Shown: piece by piece, positions 29,957 through 43,800 of the stretch
Layout: each line of letters begins with the position of its first letter
How positions within the stretch are numbered: the stretch's first letter is position 1
Assembly: GCA_949316235.1 (NCBI GenBank)
Contig: OX438759.1
Location: 12,003,618 to 12,067,617 of the forward strand
Direction of reading: 5' to 3'
DNA: 64,000 bases
Source of the DNA: Oegoconia quadripuncta
Taxonomy: Eukaryota > Arthropoda > Insecta > Lepidoptera > Autostichidae
Notes under the pieces: generated by a model
What the model saw: only the letters and a program-made list of their open reading frames with translations
What the model was told of the DNA's origin: nothing
The model's database searches: none
Translations under genes and position numbers: made by a program

Positions 29957-32900
29957 GATATTTTTGACTTATGTAAACAATTAATCATAGACAATTTTGT
30001 TTTAGAGAGCTAATATCTTAAAAATTAGGATCTTCGCTTCGGTTTAACTGTCCACACCCTACTCAAAACCTCGAATAAAACTTTGCTTCCCTAGGGAGGA
30101 TTCGAATCTTGCTTTTTGTATTTATAGTCATTTTACTGCTTTATTTGCATTAAAATTATATTCATGTCGATTTTTTACATAATTAACCTGATAACAATAA
30201 CCGAGTACACTTTACTATAAATTGTCCAATAAATTAACGGGCTAACACAAATAACAGTTATATAATTATATTTTTTTCTATAGTTTTACACCGGCAGTGG
30301 GCAGACAGTAAACGCACGCTTTTAATAAAGAACTGGAATGCAAAATTTCACACGAGATGTTTACGTTTACGAGCGAAGTAAGAACTCTCTACTGTTCTTA
30401 TAAAAGTACACTTTACATTTAACTTCAGCATAATGCAATTTCACAAATAAATGATATAATATTTATCATTATTTTGCAAAGAAAAATGTAAAGAAACAGG
30501 TTAAAAAAATGAGTAATGACGTAACGTAAAAAGAGCTTGTCTCTAAGTTACGGCGGTGAGCGTACCATGACGACATGAAACATGAGCGAGGGGTTATTTT
30601 TTTACTTGACTTTAGGATCTCTCTATTATTTTAATAATTTATATTATTATATTAGCACTACTAATGAATATCATACTACTAAATTTATTTTCTGTTATTA
30701 TTAACAATATTAAATAATGATTTGGATGATCTTACCTATATTTAAGCTAAGAAAGTGATATTTTTTTATAATTTTAAACTTCTATTAATATACTATAACA
30801 ATATACTCTAGTTGGATTTACAGGGTATCCAACAATTTCGTGGTGGGATCAAACACTACAGCTAGTGTTAAGAGTAATGTGAAATTGCCATATCAAGGAT
30901 GAGAATATTTACAACTGTCTTCTCGTAGAAAGAACTGTTTTGTATTTCCACAGGTTAACTACTAAAATTGCATATCTATAAAAATATACACAAGAAACGG
31001 CATATTACAGATTTACAGCTATGTATGCCAAAATGGCTCTTGTGGACCGAGCATTGGCATGTAACAAACGTACGGGGTAACTAAGCTGCAATACGATGTG
31101 TAGATGCATAGTCCAGAATATCCATCCATCGTTTTTGGGACTACCCTAATGTATATGGATATCCAGAAAAATAACGTAAATTAGGTATGTCATAAAGTAT
31201 TACCAACTAATTTCTACATGATATGAAATGCGATTCTGAAAATCTATTTATTGTTTTTGTGTAAAGTCCCTTAACCGCCTTATGCTACAACCACGGTAAG
31301 AAAATTAGCTTACATATCCGAAATGTAGATAAACTTTCTACTACGTTATGTATACAACGTTAACCGGAAAAGGGGTATGGGTTATTAGATATCGCGAACA
31401 GCAGACGTTTCCATGGTTACAATTTTCAACTGTCAGTACAGATGGTCGGTCACCTTTGTATGAGGAGTCGAAATTAGTTTTTATTTTTCATAATAAAAAT
31501 TTTGAACCTTGGTAGTGATTCTACTCACGATACCTAAGAACGACTTGTATTTGATAAACATTTTATGATATATTTAAACAAATGTAATCATGGTCAATGT
31601 AATCATGATCAATGTATTAAAAAGTAGATGGTTTCAGTCTGCAAATTAGTGGATTTCTAGTTTATTAGTAAGTATTATGAGTGTTACTAAATGTGATGTT
31701 TTTTAGAACTAGTTAAGTTATATGATAGAAATGCATTTTGACTACTAAATAATTATTTTAAATGAAATTCACCAATAAATTGATCGACCTTTGTCACCTT
31801 GCCGCCTTTTTTTATGAAGGAATGGAGAGGTCTTGACCGTAATCTCACGTGGTGGTAGATGGATTTTAATTACATCCGGTTACAATTACTGAGGTCATAA
31901 GTGCGATTACCCGCGGAATACTTGTTGTACTATACATAGGTCGGAGTGGGTAGATTAATTTTTCTTACAAGCTAGCTAGCTAATAACATCCCGGGAGTAA
32001 CAGTTCGTGTAATATCTGTGTATCAAACTATTTGTCGCCAAATAACCAAGTATAAAGTTGCATCCTATGTAAACGGGATGTAACTACACAATTACCGAAA
32101 CAATTTTGCTAAGTCAATTATTTAAATAATGCTTGTTGTGGTTTATTTCCTATTAATAACTCCGTTTGATGAGTACCGCATTATAAATTGACACATTTAT
32201 AAATATATCCACTTCCTTATTCGGTTTATGATGTGACAGATTCTGTTGACTGCCTATGAATATAGAATACGAAAGAATTTTCGTAAACAGAATCCGTCCT
32301 AACCAGAATAATGAAAAATACAAATGCATATAATAAGTAGTATTTTCGCACCTAAGAAAACTAGTCGGCCAGAATTCTGAGAATGTGCCATTATATTGTA
32401 ACATGAAATTATTATTTATATTGCGTTTATTATGCAAACAATAATAATGTCTACAGTTGGGGAATGATAATATTTCTGACTATGTAGATGAGCAAGCACG
32501 GACAGTCAGTTCAATTATTTTTTTTGGCTATTTTATTCTTTGTTTTGTATAATATGAATATTTATTAGTATTAATTAATTCATGTATGTACCTACTTATA
32601 TACCTATCTATTTGAATAATACACAACTCACGCGTCGAATCAGAAATTGTAACATAAAAAGTTTACCTTACGTTTTATGCTAATTTACTGGTGATTTTAA
32701 TTTTAACTAAAATTGCCAATTTCTATAGGTAATTTTATTATCTCATTTAAGAAAACTTTTATTTCATGAAATTAAAAATTGTCGTTTCTTTTCTCAGTTT
32801 GAGCTGAACACTAGAAATATCATTCCCCTAACTGAGCTGTATGGCATGTATCCTGCAAGTGACTTGCATGACTTTTGAAATTGTAATTGGACCATAAGTA

Positions 32901-33348
32901 TTAAGGTTTAAGGTTATTCGTTAGGTGTTCCTTGATGCAACTTGCAAGGTGAAATAATGCCAATATTGTATCGATTTTTGTTGCATTGTAGATTTCCAAG
33001 GCTTTCCGACCCGAGAGCTTTCAATTCCTTACGTGTCCTAGATATCTTCTTTAATGTAGTTTATTAGTATAATAACAATTAAGTACCTACTTAATATAAG
33101 ACCATGTGTCAAAGTTATTTTAAGAGACCTTTTACCGTTCAGTGGGCCCTCATCATAACAATTTTAATATATCTTTTCAAAAACTTACTTCTTTACTTAC
33201 ACATGTCCGAGAACAACGAAGTAAAAAAAATGCAACTTATTGATGAATGAATTAGTTTTTACATCATATGTATTTGAAAAAAAAATATAATGAAAGCGCA
33301 CTGAATCGTGACAAATATAATCGTTTTTGAATGAAATAGCATCAATTT
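29957..33348. other. Intergenic, nothing recognised
   Basis: 3.4 kb of AT-rich DNA. ORFs are short and lack domains (the longest, 94 codons at 32153-32437 on minus, is low in complexity). No repeat matched within the window. Confidence 0.5.
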
Positions 33349-33668
33349 CCGCCTCCGTGGCTCAATGTAAACAACACTGAGTTTACGATTCGGAGGTCGC
33401 GGGTTCGATCCCCAGCGGGGTACATGTTTAAGTACTCGGTTTGGTTGGTGGTAGGGCATATTAAAATGTCCGCCTGGCTAGCTACCACCATCTTATCTAA
33501 ATCTGCCGCCAAGCAGCAATGTTAATAGCATTGTTGTGTTCCGGTTGTCAGAGATAAGATAGCCAGTCCCCCAAATGTGTTGGGGTTTCCGGGTTAGTAC
33601 GCTTCCACCTTCGACCTCATCTTCACTTAACATCAGGTGTGATTGAGGTCAAGTACGAACCCGTCGTG

Positions 33669-33699
<31 letters not shown>
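33349..33699 (+). repeat. SINE-A, full copy with poly-A
   Basis: tRNA-like head CCGCCTCCGTGGCTCAATGT with B-box GGTTCGATCCC, then CTAGCTACCACCATCTTATC, GTTGTGTTCCGGTTGTCAGA, the conserved end CATCAGGTGTGATTGAGGTC and about 29 A. The body has an inverted pair TCTTATCT / AGATAAGA. At least eight other copies occur in the window. Confidence 0.88.
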
Positions 33700-33707
<8 letters not shown>

Positions 33708-34466
33708 ATCGGTTTGAAAGTTCCAAATTTGTGTTCTTCACATTAGATCTCTTTTATTCTTAGATGTAACTAGTTAAGTCTATTTCACACATCATGGAGA
33801 CCACTAGGGCTTATGCCAGATTATTCGTCTAAGAACACGGTTGTTTTTCACTATCCGTTCTTTCTCGCACTATTGACAGCGTAAAGTATTTTAGCAGTCC
33901 CACTGGAGCATAGCGACCGATTAGTTGACAGCCACTGGCAGTCATGCCATCACGTTAACGGATCAGCTCCGCAGCATTGTGTGAAGTAGGCTTGTAATAA
34001 AAATTTTGATGTAGTCTTAAATAAGTGTACTTGATGGTCTGCATTTTGCGGAAAATATTTTCGATGTTCTTCTATACGTGTATTGACTGGAAGGTATTTT
34101 AAATAAATGTGAAAAAAGTAACACTTCTTTTATTTCCGATCCAAATTAATCCAAAAAAAAATAATTAAGTCCCAAATATTTATTTATTTATCTGCGTCAG
34201 TCTGTTTCACTATTTATTTCTAAACCACGCCAAACCAAACACATTTTGATACGGTTTTACTTTGCGATTTTTTTCCAGGTAGGTTTATACGTATGTATAG
34301 AAAGTGTTTGCACCTGTGCGATGCCGGGACGGGGCGCTAGTTTACTACAAAAAAGTAATATCACTACATTGAGTGGTATTTGTAAAAGGGTTGTATACAA
34401 ATTGACACGCTCAAGTACTCGCCAGGACAGGCATGTATTTGTAAATAATTGTAAATAGCTCTTATC
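33700..34466. other. Intergenic, nothing recognised
   Basis: No ORF or repeat that I could place, apart from short A/T runs. Confidence 0.45.
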
Positions 34467-34532
34467 ATGAATTCTATGGGGGAGGCCTATGTTCAGTAGT
34501 GGAATTCCTGTGGTGGATATGATGATAGACCC
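34467..34532 (+). repeat. RTE LINE 3' end
   Basis: GGGGGAGGCCTATGTTCAGT then GATATGATGATAG, the RTE C-terminus and (GAT)n-like tail. Same as 18730-18795. Confidence 0.7.
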
Positions 34533-35029
34533 GTATCATCAACACAGAACTTTTGTTCTATGACCTTTTAAAATTCAGCATTTATTTTTCAGCTATCCCA
34601 TACTGGCACGTACGTACTAAGAGGATATAATCATTGTCCAGTTGCCAAAGTGAATGTGACAACAAAAAATCCAGGACGTAATATTTTTTAGTGTCTTTTA
34701 AGAGGATTTATCCTGCATGGTATTCCATACAAACTTTCATGTCCAATTTTTAAATCTAAATCGCACCTAATAAATATTCAATATTTTCAAATATTTTACT
34801 ATATTTCTATATATGTATCCTGCTTTTAACATGTTATTGGTACTTATAAAGTTTCATAAAAATCGTCTATTCATTTCGAAAAATTTGGACTTGAAAGTTC
34901 GTATGTAATTCCGTGTGGGATAAACCCTCTTACAATCGTAAAAAATTAAGCGATATTTTCGGTATTTTAAAGAAAAATTAAAGTTGGTGTTTTCATGCAA
35001 AAAATAAAAACGTCGAAACAATTATATTA

Positions 35030-35828
35030 AAATTTTTAACACATCACTACATTGACGGAAACTAGACCCTATCATCTTTAACACATCACTACATTCACGC
35101 AAACTAGACCCTATCATCTTTAACGCATCACTACATTGACGCAAACTAGACCCTATCATCTTTAACGCATCACTACATTGACGCAAACTAGACCCTATCA
35201 TCTTTAACGCATCACTACATTGACGCAAACTAGACCCTATCATCTTTAACGCATCACTACATTGACGCAAACTAGACCCTATCATCTTTAACGCATCACT
35301 ACATTGACGCAAACTAAACCCTATCATCTTTAACGCATCACTACATTCACACAAACTAGACCCTATCATCTTTAACGCATCACTACATTCACGCAAACTA
35401 GACCCTATCATCTTTAACACATCACTACATTCACGCAAACTAGACCCTATCATCTTTAACGCATCACTACATTGACGCAAACTAGACCCTATCATCTTTA
35501 ACGCATCACTACATTGACGCAAACTAGACCCTATCATCTTTAACGCATCACTACATTGACGCAAACTAGACCCTATCATCTTTAACGCATCACTACATTC
35601 ACACAAACTAGACCCTATCATCTTTAACGCATTACTACATTGACGCAAACTAGACCCTATCATCTTTAACGCATCACTACATTGACGCAAACTAGACCCT
35701 ATCATCTTTAACGCATCACTACATTGACGCAAACAGACCCTATCATCTTTAACACATCACTACATTCACGCAAACTAGACCCTATCATCTTTAACGCATC
35801 ACTACATTGACGCAAACTAGACCCTATC
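35030..35828. repeat. 42-bp minisatellite, 19 units
   Basis: Unit CATCTTTAACGCATCACTAC followed by ATTGACGCAAACTAGACCCT and AT. Nineteen head-to-tail units with few changes: GCATC/ACATC, TTGAC/TTCAC, and CACGC/CACAC variants. One unit near 35730 lacks two bases. As 42 is divisible by three, the minus strand stays open for 236 codons; that ORF is a by-product. Confidence 0.95.
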
Positions 35829-36299
35829 TTTAAAATAAAGATAAAAAAATTAAAAAAACGGTTATATATAAGAAACAGTCACGGTTCATTTAGGAGTTGG
35901 AGGATGCGGGTCCTCGTAAATTTTTTGTGAGAACTTTGTCTGGATCGTGATTGATGTATTGGGGATTGTGGATTCGACTCGGACCTAAATTGAGCTATTT
36001 TATTTTTGGTTTTTATAGATAGGTGGGTAAGGCCGAGTAACTTTGCCGTTATGGCGGTTACGAACGGTTACGGATGGTAACGAACGATAACATCGGTGTC
36101 TTGTAGTTTAAAAATTCTATTTTGTATGAAACAAATTATTTTTTTTTGATTTCAGAGTTCGTTCCATAGTAGTAGTAATTGTTTATATTCGTATGTACTA
36201 TCATTCTCAAAGCTATTTACCGTCCATTTCTTGTATAACAATAAATCATGCAGAACGGTAAAGAACGCCCTTGCGACACGATTAATCTAACCTAACTTT

Positions 36300-36590
36300 T
36301 TACCCGACACTGTCCAAAGAACGAGGGTAGTGTGTATGTATGTGTGTAGATTTCTATGTTACCTCCTGTAACCTAAACGGTTTGACCGATTTCGAAGTGC
36401 AAGGTGTCTTTAGATTCGTCATGACCCCTGGAGTGTCATAGGACCTTTCATTTCATACCTATCTCGATGGGGTGCCGGAATGACAAAATGGCAGCTATTT
36501 TGGCAGCTAATCTCATTTATCTAAATCGGCTTAGGCGTTTAGGCTTTCGGTGGTAACACACATACAGACACGGAACCATCGCCCTTCTTT
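36300..36590 (+). repeat. Dispersed repeat
   Basis: TACCTCCTGTAACCTAAACG, AAGGTGTCTTTAGATTCGTC and GTGTCATAGGAC, related to 20255-20400. Confidence 0.5.
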
Positions 36591-36595
36591 CGGCA

Positions 36596-36812
36596 TTTTT
36601 TTTATGCACACCGGGGTTATCACTTGATCTCAATCACACCTGATGTTAAGTGAAGATGAGGCCGAAGGTGGAAGCGTACTGACCCAGAAACCCCATCATT
36701 TGAGGAACTGGCTATCTTATCTTTGACAACAGGATCACAACAGTTTAGCAGCTGTTTGGCAGCAGATTTAGATAAGATGGTGGTAGCTAGCCAAATGCCC
36801 TACCACCAACCT
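36596..36812 (-). repeat. SINE-A copy, head lost
   Basis: T-run, CTCAATCACACCTGATGTTA, TGGCTATCTTATCTTTGACA and GATGGTGGTAGCTAGCCA. Ends in the family body at CCCTACCACCAACC. Confidence 0.8.
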
Positions 36813-37099
36813 GCGGCATCGGCGTAGTCGGCTAAAAAAGTCGGATAATTTTTACTTATTTACTCTTAGAAAGGGTTTAAGGGTATTAAACACGCACAAC
36901 AGTTATAATAACTTTAAAAGTGACCACTAAATATACAGAAAGACTACATAGTGGTATTATTTATATGCAAAACGGGCTAGGAGCGCTCGCCATGACATAT
37001 GGTTACTTAACTGTGGAACGGGGGGCGAGACATTGTGTTGGTTGTGGTATAAATTATGAGTAAGTTTAAGTCAAGTAAAAAATACTTCCTTCACTAATT

Positions 37100-37340
37100 C
37101 ACCCTTGCGAACGTTAGTTTTTGTTAATTATTTGTTGTTTTAAGTGCAGTTAGACGTTCCGATTTGGCTGCCGCCAGCCAAATGGGGGCCAACGTGGCAA
37201 CTATCTCGACATTGCTACAGACGTTCCGACGGTCGGCAATCAGTTGCCATTGTGTCGGATGCGCCGGCGAGCCGACCACATCCAACCTGTATTAATAATA
37301 ATTATGTTGGGCCGACCACCGTAACACATGTTCCGTTTTT
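37100..37340. promoter_or_regulatory. Candidate GNPAT promoter or 5' UTR region, GC-rich
   Basis: A TATA-like TATAAATT lies at 37049 and a GC-rich patch runs from 37150 to 37320 (GGCTGCCGCCAGCC, GATGCGCCGGCGAGCC), 330-500 bp before the GNPAT ATG. It could be a promoter, a 5' exon or an unrelated insertion. Confidence 0.25.
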
Positions 37341-37656
37341 AGGTTTTATATAGTTGTCAGTTTTTCAGCTCATGGATTTGTAATTTAAAGGTGGTCATAC
37401 TGAATCTTTCGTTTTTTTTTAGTAAGCTGTCAAATGTTGTGTCGGGTAGGCGTATGGTTAATGTCGTTACAAAATTAAATGAATTAGGAATAATATAATT
37501 ACTTTACATTATATATGAACGTTGCAACAAAATTTATTTAAATGTGTGAGTTAAGTACGTTTTTCATTTACTAAATATTCTTACAAAATAATTTATAACC
37601 TCTGTAAGTCCAAGTGATAAGAAGACGAATTCCAGGTGTTCTTAAAATATTAAAAA

Positions 37657-37836
37657 ATGAGTGACGGAGTGCAGTTTATCGACATATTAGAACCTAAGTC
37701 AGAACTTAGGATATTCAAGACCATGACAAGGGCAATAGAACCGCAGAAATCCTTCGAAATGGACAAACATTATTCTCCTCAAGAGTTGAAGGATGTCGTC
37801 GCAAAATCTATTTATTTGGACTCTGTCATGGAAGCG
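37657..37836 (+). CDS. GNPAT: GNPAT exon 1
   Basis: Residues 1-60, starting MSDGVQFIDILEPKSELRIF and ending LDSVMEA before donor GTAAGT in phase 0. The ATG context (AAAAATGAG) and the lack of an upstream in-frame continuation support the start. Confidence 0.85.
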
Positions 37837-40800
37837 GTAAGTATATACAAACATTGTAATAATGGCAAACTATTCTATTTACTCTTAATGTTTGTACAAC
37901 GCACGACAATAGTTAATTCCCATTTTTTATTTCACTTTATAAATATAGGTAAGTAGGTACTTGATATTTAATTCCCGCGTTTTTGCTCACTTATGAAAAG
38001 TGTTTTAAAACCTAAATGGATCTGGATGACTAAAATATAGTTCTTGGTTCAGAGTGTCGATGGGTGCTAAAAAGAAAGTTGTAAAATTCACACTTCTAGT
38101 CTTTTTTTTTACTGAAGCAAAAACGGGTTAGGGTGCCTCCTTAACGACACCCTAACCAGTTCTTGTGCTAATTCTATTCTAAGCTGTATACAATTTTGTT
38201 TCAAAAATAAACCCACCTATATCATGGACAAAAAATGCCTTGTCAATAATAACAATAAACTTTGTAAGTATTGTGTCTTATGTGCCAATGTGACTGTGAA
38301 AACATTAAACTATTGTATTACAGTGTTTGAACAAGTAACATGCAACTTTGTACCTTTACTATTATTCACTATATTTATTCAATACCTGCCTACAATATAA
38401 AACTCGTAAAGTTTGTTCAGAAGTCTTAATGTAAAATTAAATAAATAATATTGAAAGTCAAATATTCATTTTTAATCATATACATACTTAATTCTTGCTG
38501 TTAGTTCCAAAATATTATTATGATTGTTTAAAATATATATTGGAATAATTGAAAATAAATAAAGAAATATTATTTGTATTTCAATTGTCAATGTAACAAT
38601 AATTGTTTGTTGCATCTTGAAAGTGCACAACGTCATCCTATATTTTATGATGTATTCTATGAATCTGCCACAATTGTCATCATTGTAGGCATCACTCGTA
38701 ACATTTAATACAATAAGATCGCCTTTATACACCTGTTAATAATTTTTCACTGTGTATATTTTTAAATTGTGTACAGTATGTAACGTATTATTGGCGTTAC
38801 ATGGTGTTTCATACTAAACTTGGCTGTTTGATTAATAATTTAGCAGTTTTCGCTACGTTCTTCGATAATTCAGTGGGCTGCATTAGTTTGAGTTCCTTTG
38901 CCGTGCGTGCTCCACGCCAAATTAAAGAAAAAAAAAAAATAGTTCAATCATTCCATCCCATTCCAGTGGACAGACACTTTCCTACTCGGAGGGCTGGCGG
39001 CGACATGTCAGTTCCTCTAGAAACTTTAATTTTTTCATAATTTTTTTTCTTAAAAAGCGGAAATCACCCCGCTAAGTGTGAAAGAATGTTGGGCTTGTGC
39101 CGCTACCCTATTTTGACGATGAAATTAGGACGCCGTGAGGAGATCCTTTTGGATTAGAACCGGTCGTCGGCATGATTAGCGGAAATTAAATATATAAAAG
39201 AAACCAGCCTGATCTGGTTTCTTTCTTTTTCTTTTTTTCTCTTTTAATTTATAAACCATATTTACCTCTCGGTAAAGGAAAAAGCCCCTTACCATGATTC
39301 CCATTTCATTTAAAATCTTTATTTGAACAACTCCCCGCCTTCTGGAGAGGAGACCTCGTATGCGATTCCATCCCGGAAGAGTCACCGCGGGATTGCGAGG
39401 ATGTTAATTAGAGAACTTTAAGTATTTATTAAGATAATGTTAAGTAATAACACCTAGTGCGTTTAGAACTTGGCATTCTCTCTGATTCTTTCAAATTCAA
39501 GTAATTCTTTCTAATTCTTTTCATTCTTTCGAGTAATTCTTTAAAGGCATTCTTTAATAAATTCATTCTTTCATAGATTCTATCTAGTTAAGTTAATATA
39601 AATTATAGTTACAGGATTTGATGTAATTATTGGATAAAATTTCAACTCTTGAGTAGCCTTGTACTCATATAATTTACTGGTTTATTTCTAAGAAATTTCT
39701 TGTAAGCCTAAATTTATAACTTTAGTCTCCGTACTTGGAATCGAGAGATACATTAAAATGTGAAAACTTTAATTTAAATTTTATTTGGTCTATTAACCCT
39801 TTTATATTTGTTATACTAGCTTATGTCTAGTGGGCTAATATTGCCCAGGCGCCCGAATATGTAAGTATTAATTATACTTAGTTGTTTTGTCCCTTTTTTT
39901 TACATTATTGATTCAGACACCCGAGTCTGGACCGATATTGGCCCCTTTGTAACGGTTAAAGTAATTTAAATTTTGTAGTCCATTAACACCCAAAATCCCA
40001 TTAATTCCCGGTGCAAATTACTTAAATAATCTACATTTTGGTACTTCTGCCAATACTGTAAGATTTTCTTTTGGGAGGTTACAAAATTTGTAACCTAGCA
40101 AAAAAATTAGTGTACCTTCTACAAATGAAGTTTAATAATAAAATTTGTAATTTTTATTGTTACTAATTGGCGCTCTTATATTGAAAACTTTTACTTAAAT
40201 TTAATTAAATTTAATTAATTGTAACAATTAAATAATCGTTACAATTGGCGCTCTCACTCAGGGACTTGAAACGTTAACCTGACTTGGATGTTATATTAAT
40301 TAATTGTGTTATTCGAATTTTACACAGGGTGTTGTGAAATTTAAATATATTTGTATTTTGAATGCCAAGTTCTTTTGTCATACTTCAATACTGAATTGTG
40401 ATTATACCTGTTGTTTACACGGACGTAATACTGCTATACTGCACTATATTATTTTTGTACACATTTCTAGGTACTGTACTGTGTATTTTTTACTTAGGAT
40501 GTTTGTTTTTTGTAAATTGAATGCCAATTTCAAATATTTCTATTTAACTTAGAATATTTTAATATTTTTATTTAACTTTTACTTTGAAGTGGATACTTAC
40601 GTTGTCATAATTATGGAGGGCCAACTTGCCATTAAAAATATTGAAACTCAAACTGAGGATATTGAAAACCCAGATAACTTAGTACCTAAAATCGATATAC
40701 CCAATATGTCTAAAGCTACGGAACATGATGCTCCCTGCGATAGGAATGCTCTTTCTAGTGACCTTCTTGATTTGTCGGAACAGGTTCCTTTGACTTTCGA

Positions 40801-43800
40801 TAGAAACTTTCATAGTTCGGATATTCACTGCAAACCTGCTCATTCTTGTAGAAAATCAGATCTTTATAACTTTAAAAATAAATTTAATGGTAAATCGTGT
40901 GTCAGAGAATTTTTGCTGCGTTTGGAAGAATACTGCTTGGCTCGTGGTATACAGGATGATCATATTTTGTTGTCTTTTTCTGAAGTCGTTACAGATACAG
41001 CTCTTAAATGGTTTCGATCCATTCGTAATACAGTTAGGACATGGAAATGCCTCAGAATTGAATTACTTAAACGTTTTGATAAATTAAATTTCGACTATCA
41101 ATTGGAACATGATTTGCGTATTAGAAAACAAAAAACTAATGAAACTTTGTCAGATTTTATAATTGAAATTGTAGATATGACTCATAGACTTACTTATCCT
41201 TTGTCGGATGCCATTTGGTTTGACAAATGCTCCAGCAGAACTTCAACGTCTTGCGGATAAATTGTTTGGACCCGAATTCGATTCTAACGTGTTTATTTAT
41301 TTGGATGATTTGCTGGCCATTTCAAGCTCATTTACTGATCATATTGCGTTGCTACATAAAATTTATAAACGTTTGAAAGATGCTGGACTTACTGTAAATC
41401 TTAAAAAGTGTGAATTTTGTAAAGATAGATTGCGATATTTGGGTTATGTTATTGATGGTAATGGTTTACATACTGACTCGTCTAAACTAACAGTTATAGA
41501 AAATTTTCCTCGCCCTACTACAGTTAAACAAGTTCGTAGTTTTCTTGGTATGTGTTCTTATTATCGTCGTTTTATTGATAAATTTGCTGATGTTGCTCAA
41601 CCTTTAACGAATTTAACTAAAGGACCTAGAAATTCTAAACGATTTGTGATTTGGAATAGCGAAGCTGAAAATTCATTTTGTAAATTGAAACAATCTTTAT
41701 TGACTTCTCCTGTATTAATTTGTCCCAATTTTGAAAAACCCTTTTTTCTTCATTGTGATGCTAGTAGTTTTGCAATCGGAAGTGTTTTATGTCAGGAAGA
41801 CGACGACGGTCTCCAACATCCTATTTCTTTCTACTCTCGAACCTTTAGTAAGTGTGAAATTAATTATAGTACTACTGAAAAAGAACTTTTAGCTATTTTA
41901 GATTCGATTGAACATTTTCGACCTTATGTCGAAGGTATGAAGTTTACAGTAATAACAGACCATGCTAGTTTAAAATGGTTACTTGCTTTAAAGAATCCTA
42001 GTGGTCGATTAGCTCGTTGGGCTGCTCGTATTTCACAGTTTACTTTCGATATTGTACATAAAAAAGGTAGTTTGCATGTTGTTCCAGATGCATTGTCACG
42101 TATTGAAATTAATGCTTTAAATATTCCTTCTTCTGATATTGTGCAACCTGATGATGAAATTCACGACCCTTGGTATAAACGTATATTCGTAAGTTGTCAA
42201 AAGTCGCCTCTCAGATATAAAAATTATAGAGTTGAAAATGATGTTTTGTATAGATTCTGCAAACCTAAATTTGATTTGCAAAGTAGTTTATCTTGGAAAA
42301 TAGTAATTCCGAAAGAAAATGTTTTAGATACAATTAGAGAGTATCACGATAATATAAACTCAGGACATTTAGGTGTATCAAAAACTCTGAATAAATTAAG
42401 ATTTCATTATTATTGGCGCTCTATGCATAAAGATGTTCAAGATTATGTCTCTAAATGTGAGATTTGCAAAGCTTATAAACATTCAAACTTGCCTCCATTT
42501 GGTATTATGTCTAATCCTAAATCTGTTAGTCGTCCGATGGTTATGCTATCCATTGATTTAATTGGTCCTCTCCCAAAAACCTATTCGGGACATCGCTTCA
42601 TACTGTCTATCGTAGATGTATTTTCTAAGTATTGTTGGATACACCCTTTGTGTAATGCTACTACCAAATCTATTTGTAAATTCCTCGAGAAAGAAATTTT
42701 CTTAAAATTCGGCTGTCCTAAAGTTGTTGTTTGTGACAACGGTACTCAATTCACTTCAAGAGTTTTTGTGGAATTTTTGAAAAATTTTAATATAACCAAA
42801 ATATTTTATAACACTTTGTATACGCCTCAGAATAATCCTGTGGAGCGTTATAATAAAACGATTGTTACCTGCGTTGCTTGTTACGTTCGTGATGATCATA
42901 GGACTTGGTCAAAATTTTTAGGCCAAGTACAACTTGCTTTGAATAGTAGTATTAACTTAGCTACTGAGTTTACACCTAACTTTTTAATGTTTGGTAGGGA
43001 GGTTATTGTAGATGCTTCTTTACACCGTTTTAGTAACTCATTGGATAATTTAAATGACGTAGAACTAGAAGATCGCCCTTCTTATGCTCTATCGTTGAAT
43101 TCTTTGGGGATTATCTTTGAAAAAGTGGGGGGAACATTGTTAAAAGCTTATAAGCGTAATGCTTCCTATTATAATAAGGGTAGGAAAGTCATTTCTTATG
43201 GGTTAGATGACATAGTTTGGAGACGAAATTTTGTGCAATCTAATGCGATGCAATACTTTTCGGCTAAGCTTGCTCCTAAGTTTGTAAAATCAAAAATTAT
43301 CAAAAAGATTTCTAATAATGTTTATGTCTTGAAAGACTTGAACAGGGGTTCAGTGGGGACTTATCATGTAAAAGATATTATTAAAATTTAACACTTTTAT
43401 TAAAGGGATTTTTGCTTAGTATGTTCTTAGATTTGGAGTAACACCCCTTTTGTTTGTATGAAAGTATGATGATGTATGGAAGAGATTGGGGCTTAATGAA
43501 AGAGAAGAGTATGAAAGATTATCCAATTTCTATTTACAATACATTTAAAGTTGAACTTAGGACATTTTGGTTCTTATATTTTGGAAATTCCATTGTTATG
43601 GGCTAACTCATAAGATCTAATTAGTTTTAGCACAAGATTCTTAATCTTTTCTATAGTATAAAGGTCTTGTATTTTAGATATCTTTATGTACTTCTTGTAC
43701 TATGTTTTGTTCTTGTTGCTATCTACGTCATTGTAGTAGTACACAATTTTATGGTATTAGGTACTGTGTTACATATAGTGTCTGTTGTGTGATACACTTG

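Noticed and set aside
35022..35732. 236-codon minus-strand ORF with a 14-residue repeat
   Set aside because: It is the by-product of a 42-bp tandem repeat whose length is a multiple of three. A two-base loss in one unit ends the frame, and no known protein repeat is seen.
35030..35828. Regular direct repeats that could suggest a CRISPR array
   Set aside because: Units touch without unique spacers, and the surroundings are eukaryotic.
39176..39385. 69-codon minus ORF, repeated exactly at 45173-45382
   Set aside because: Both lie in the LTRs. The duplication reflects LTR identity, not two genes.
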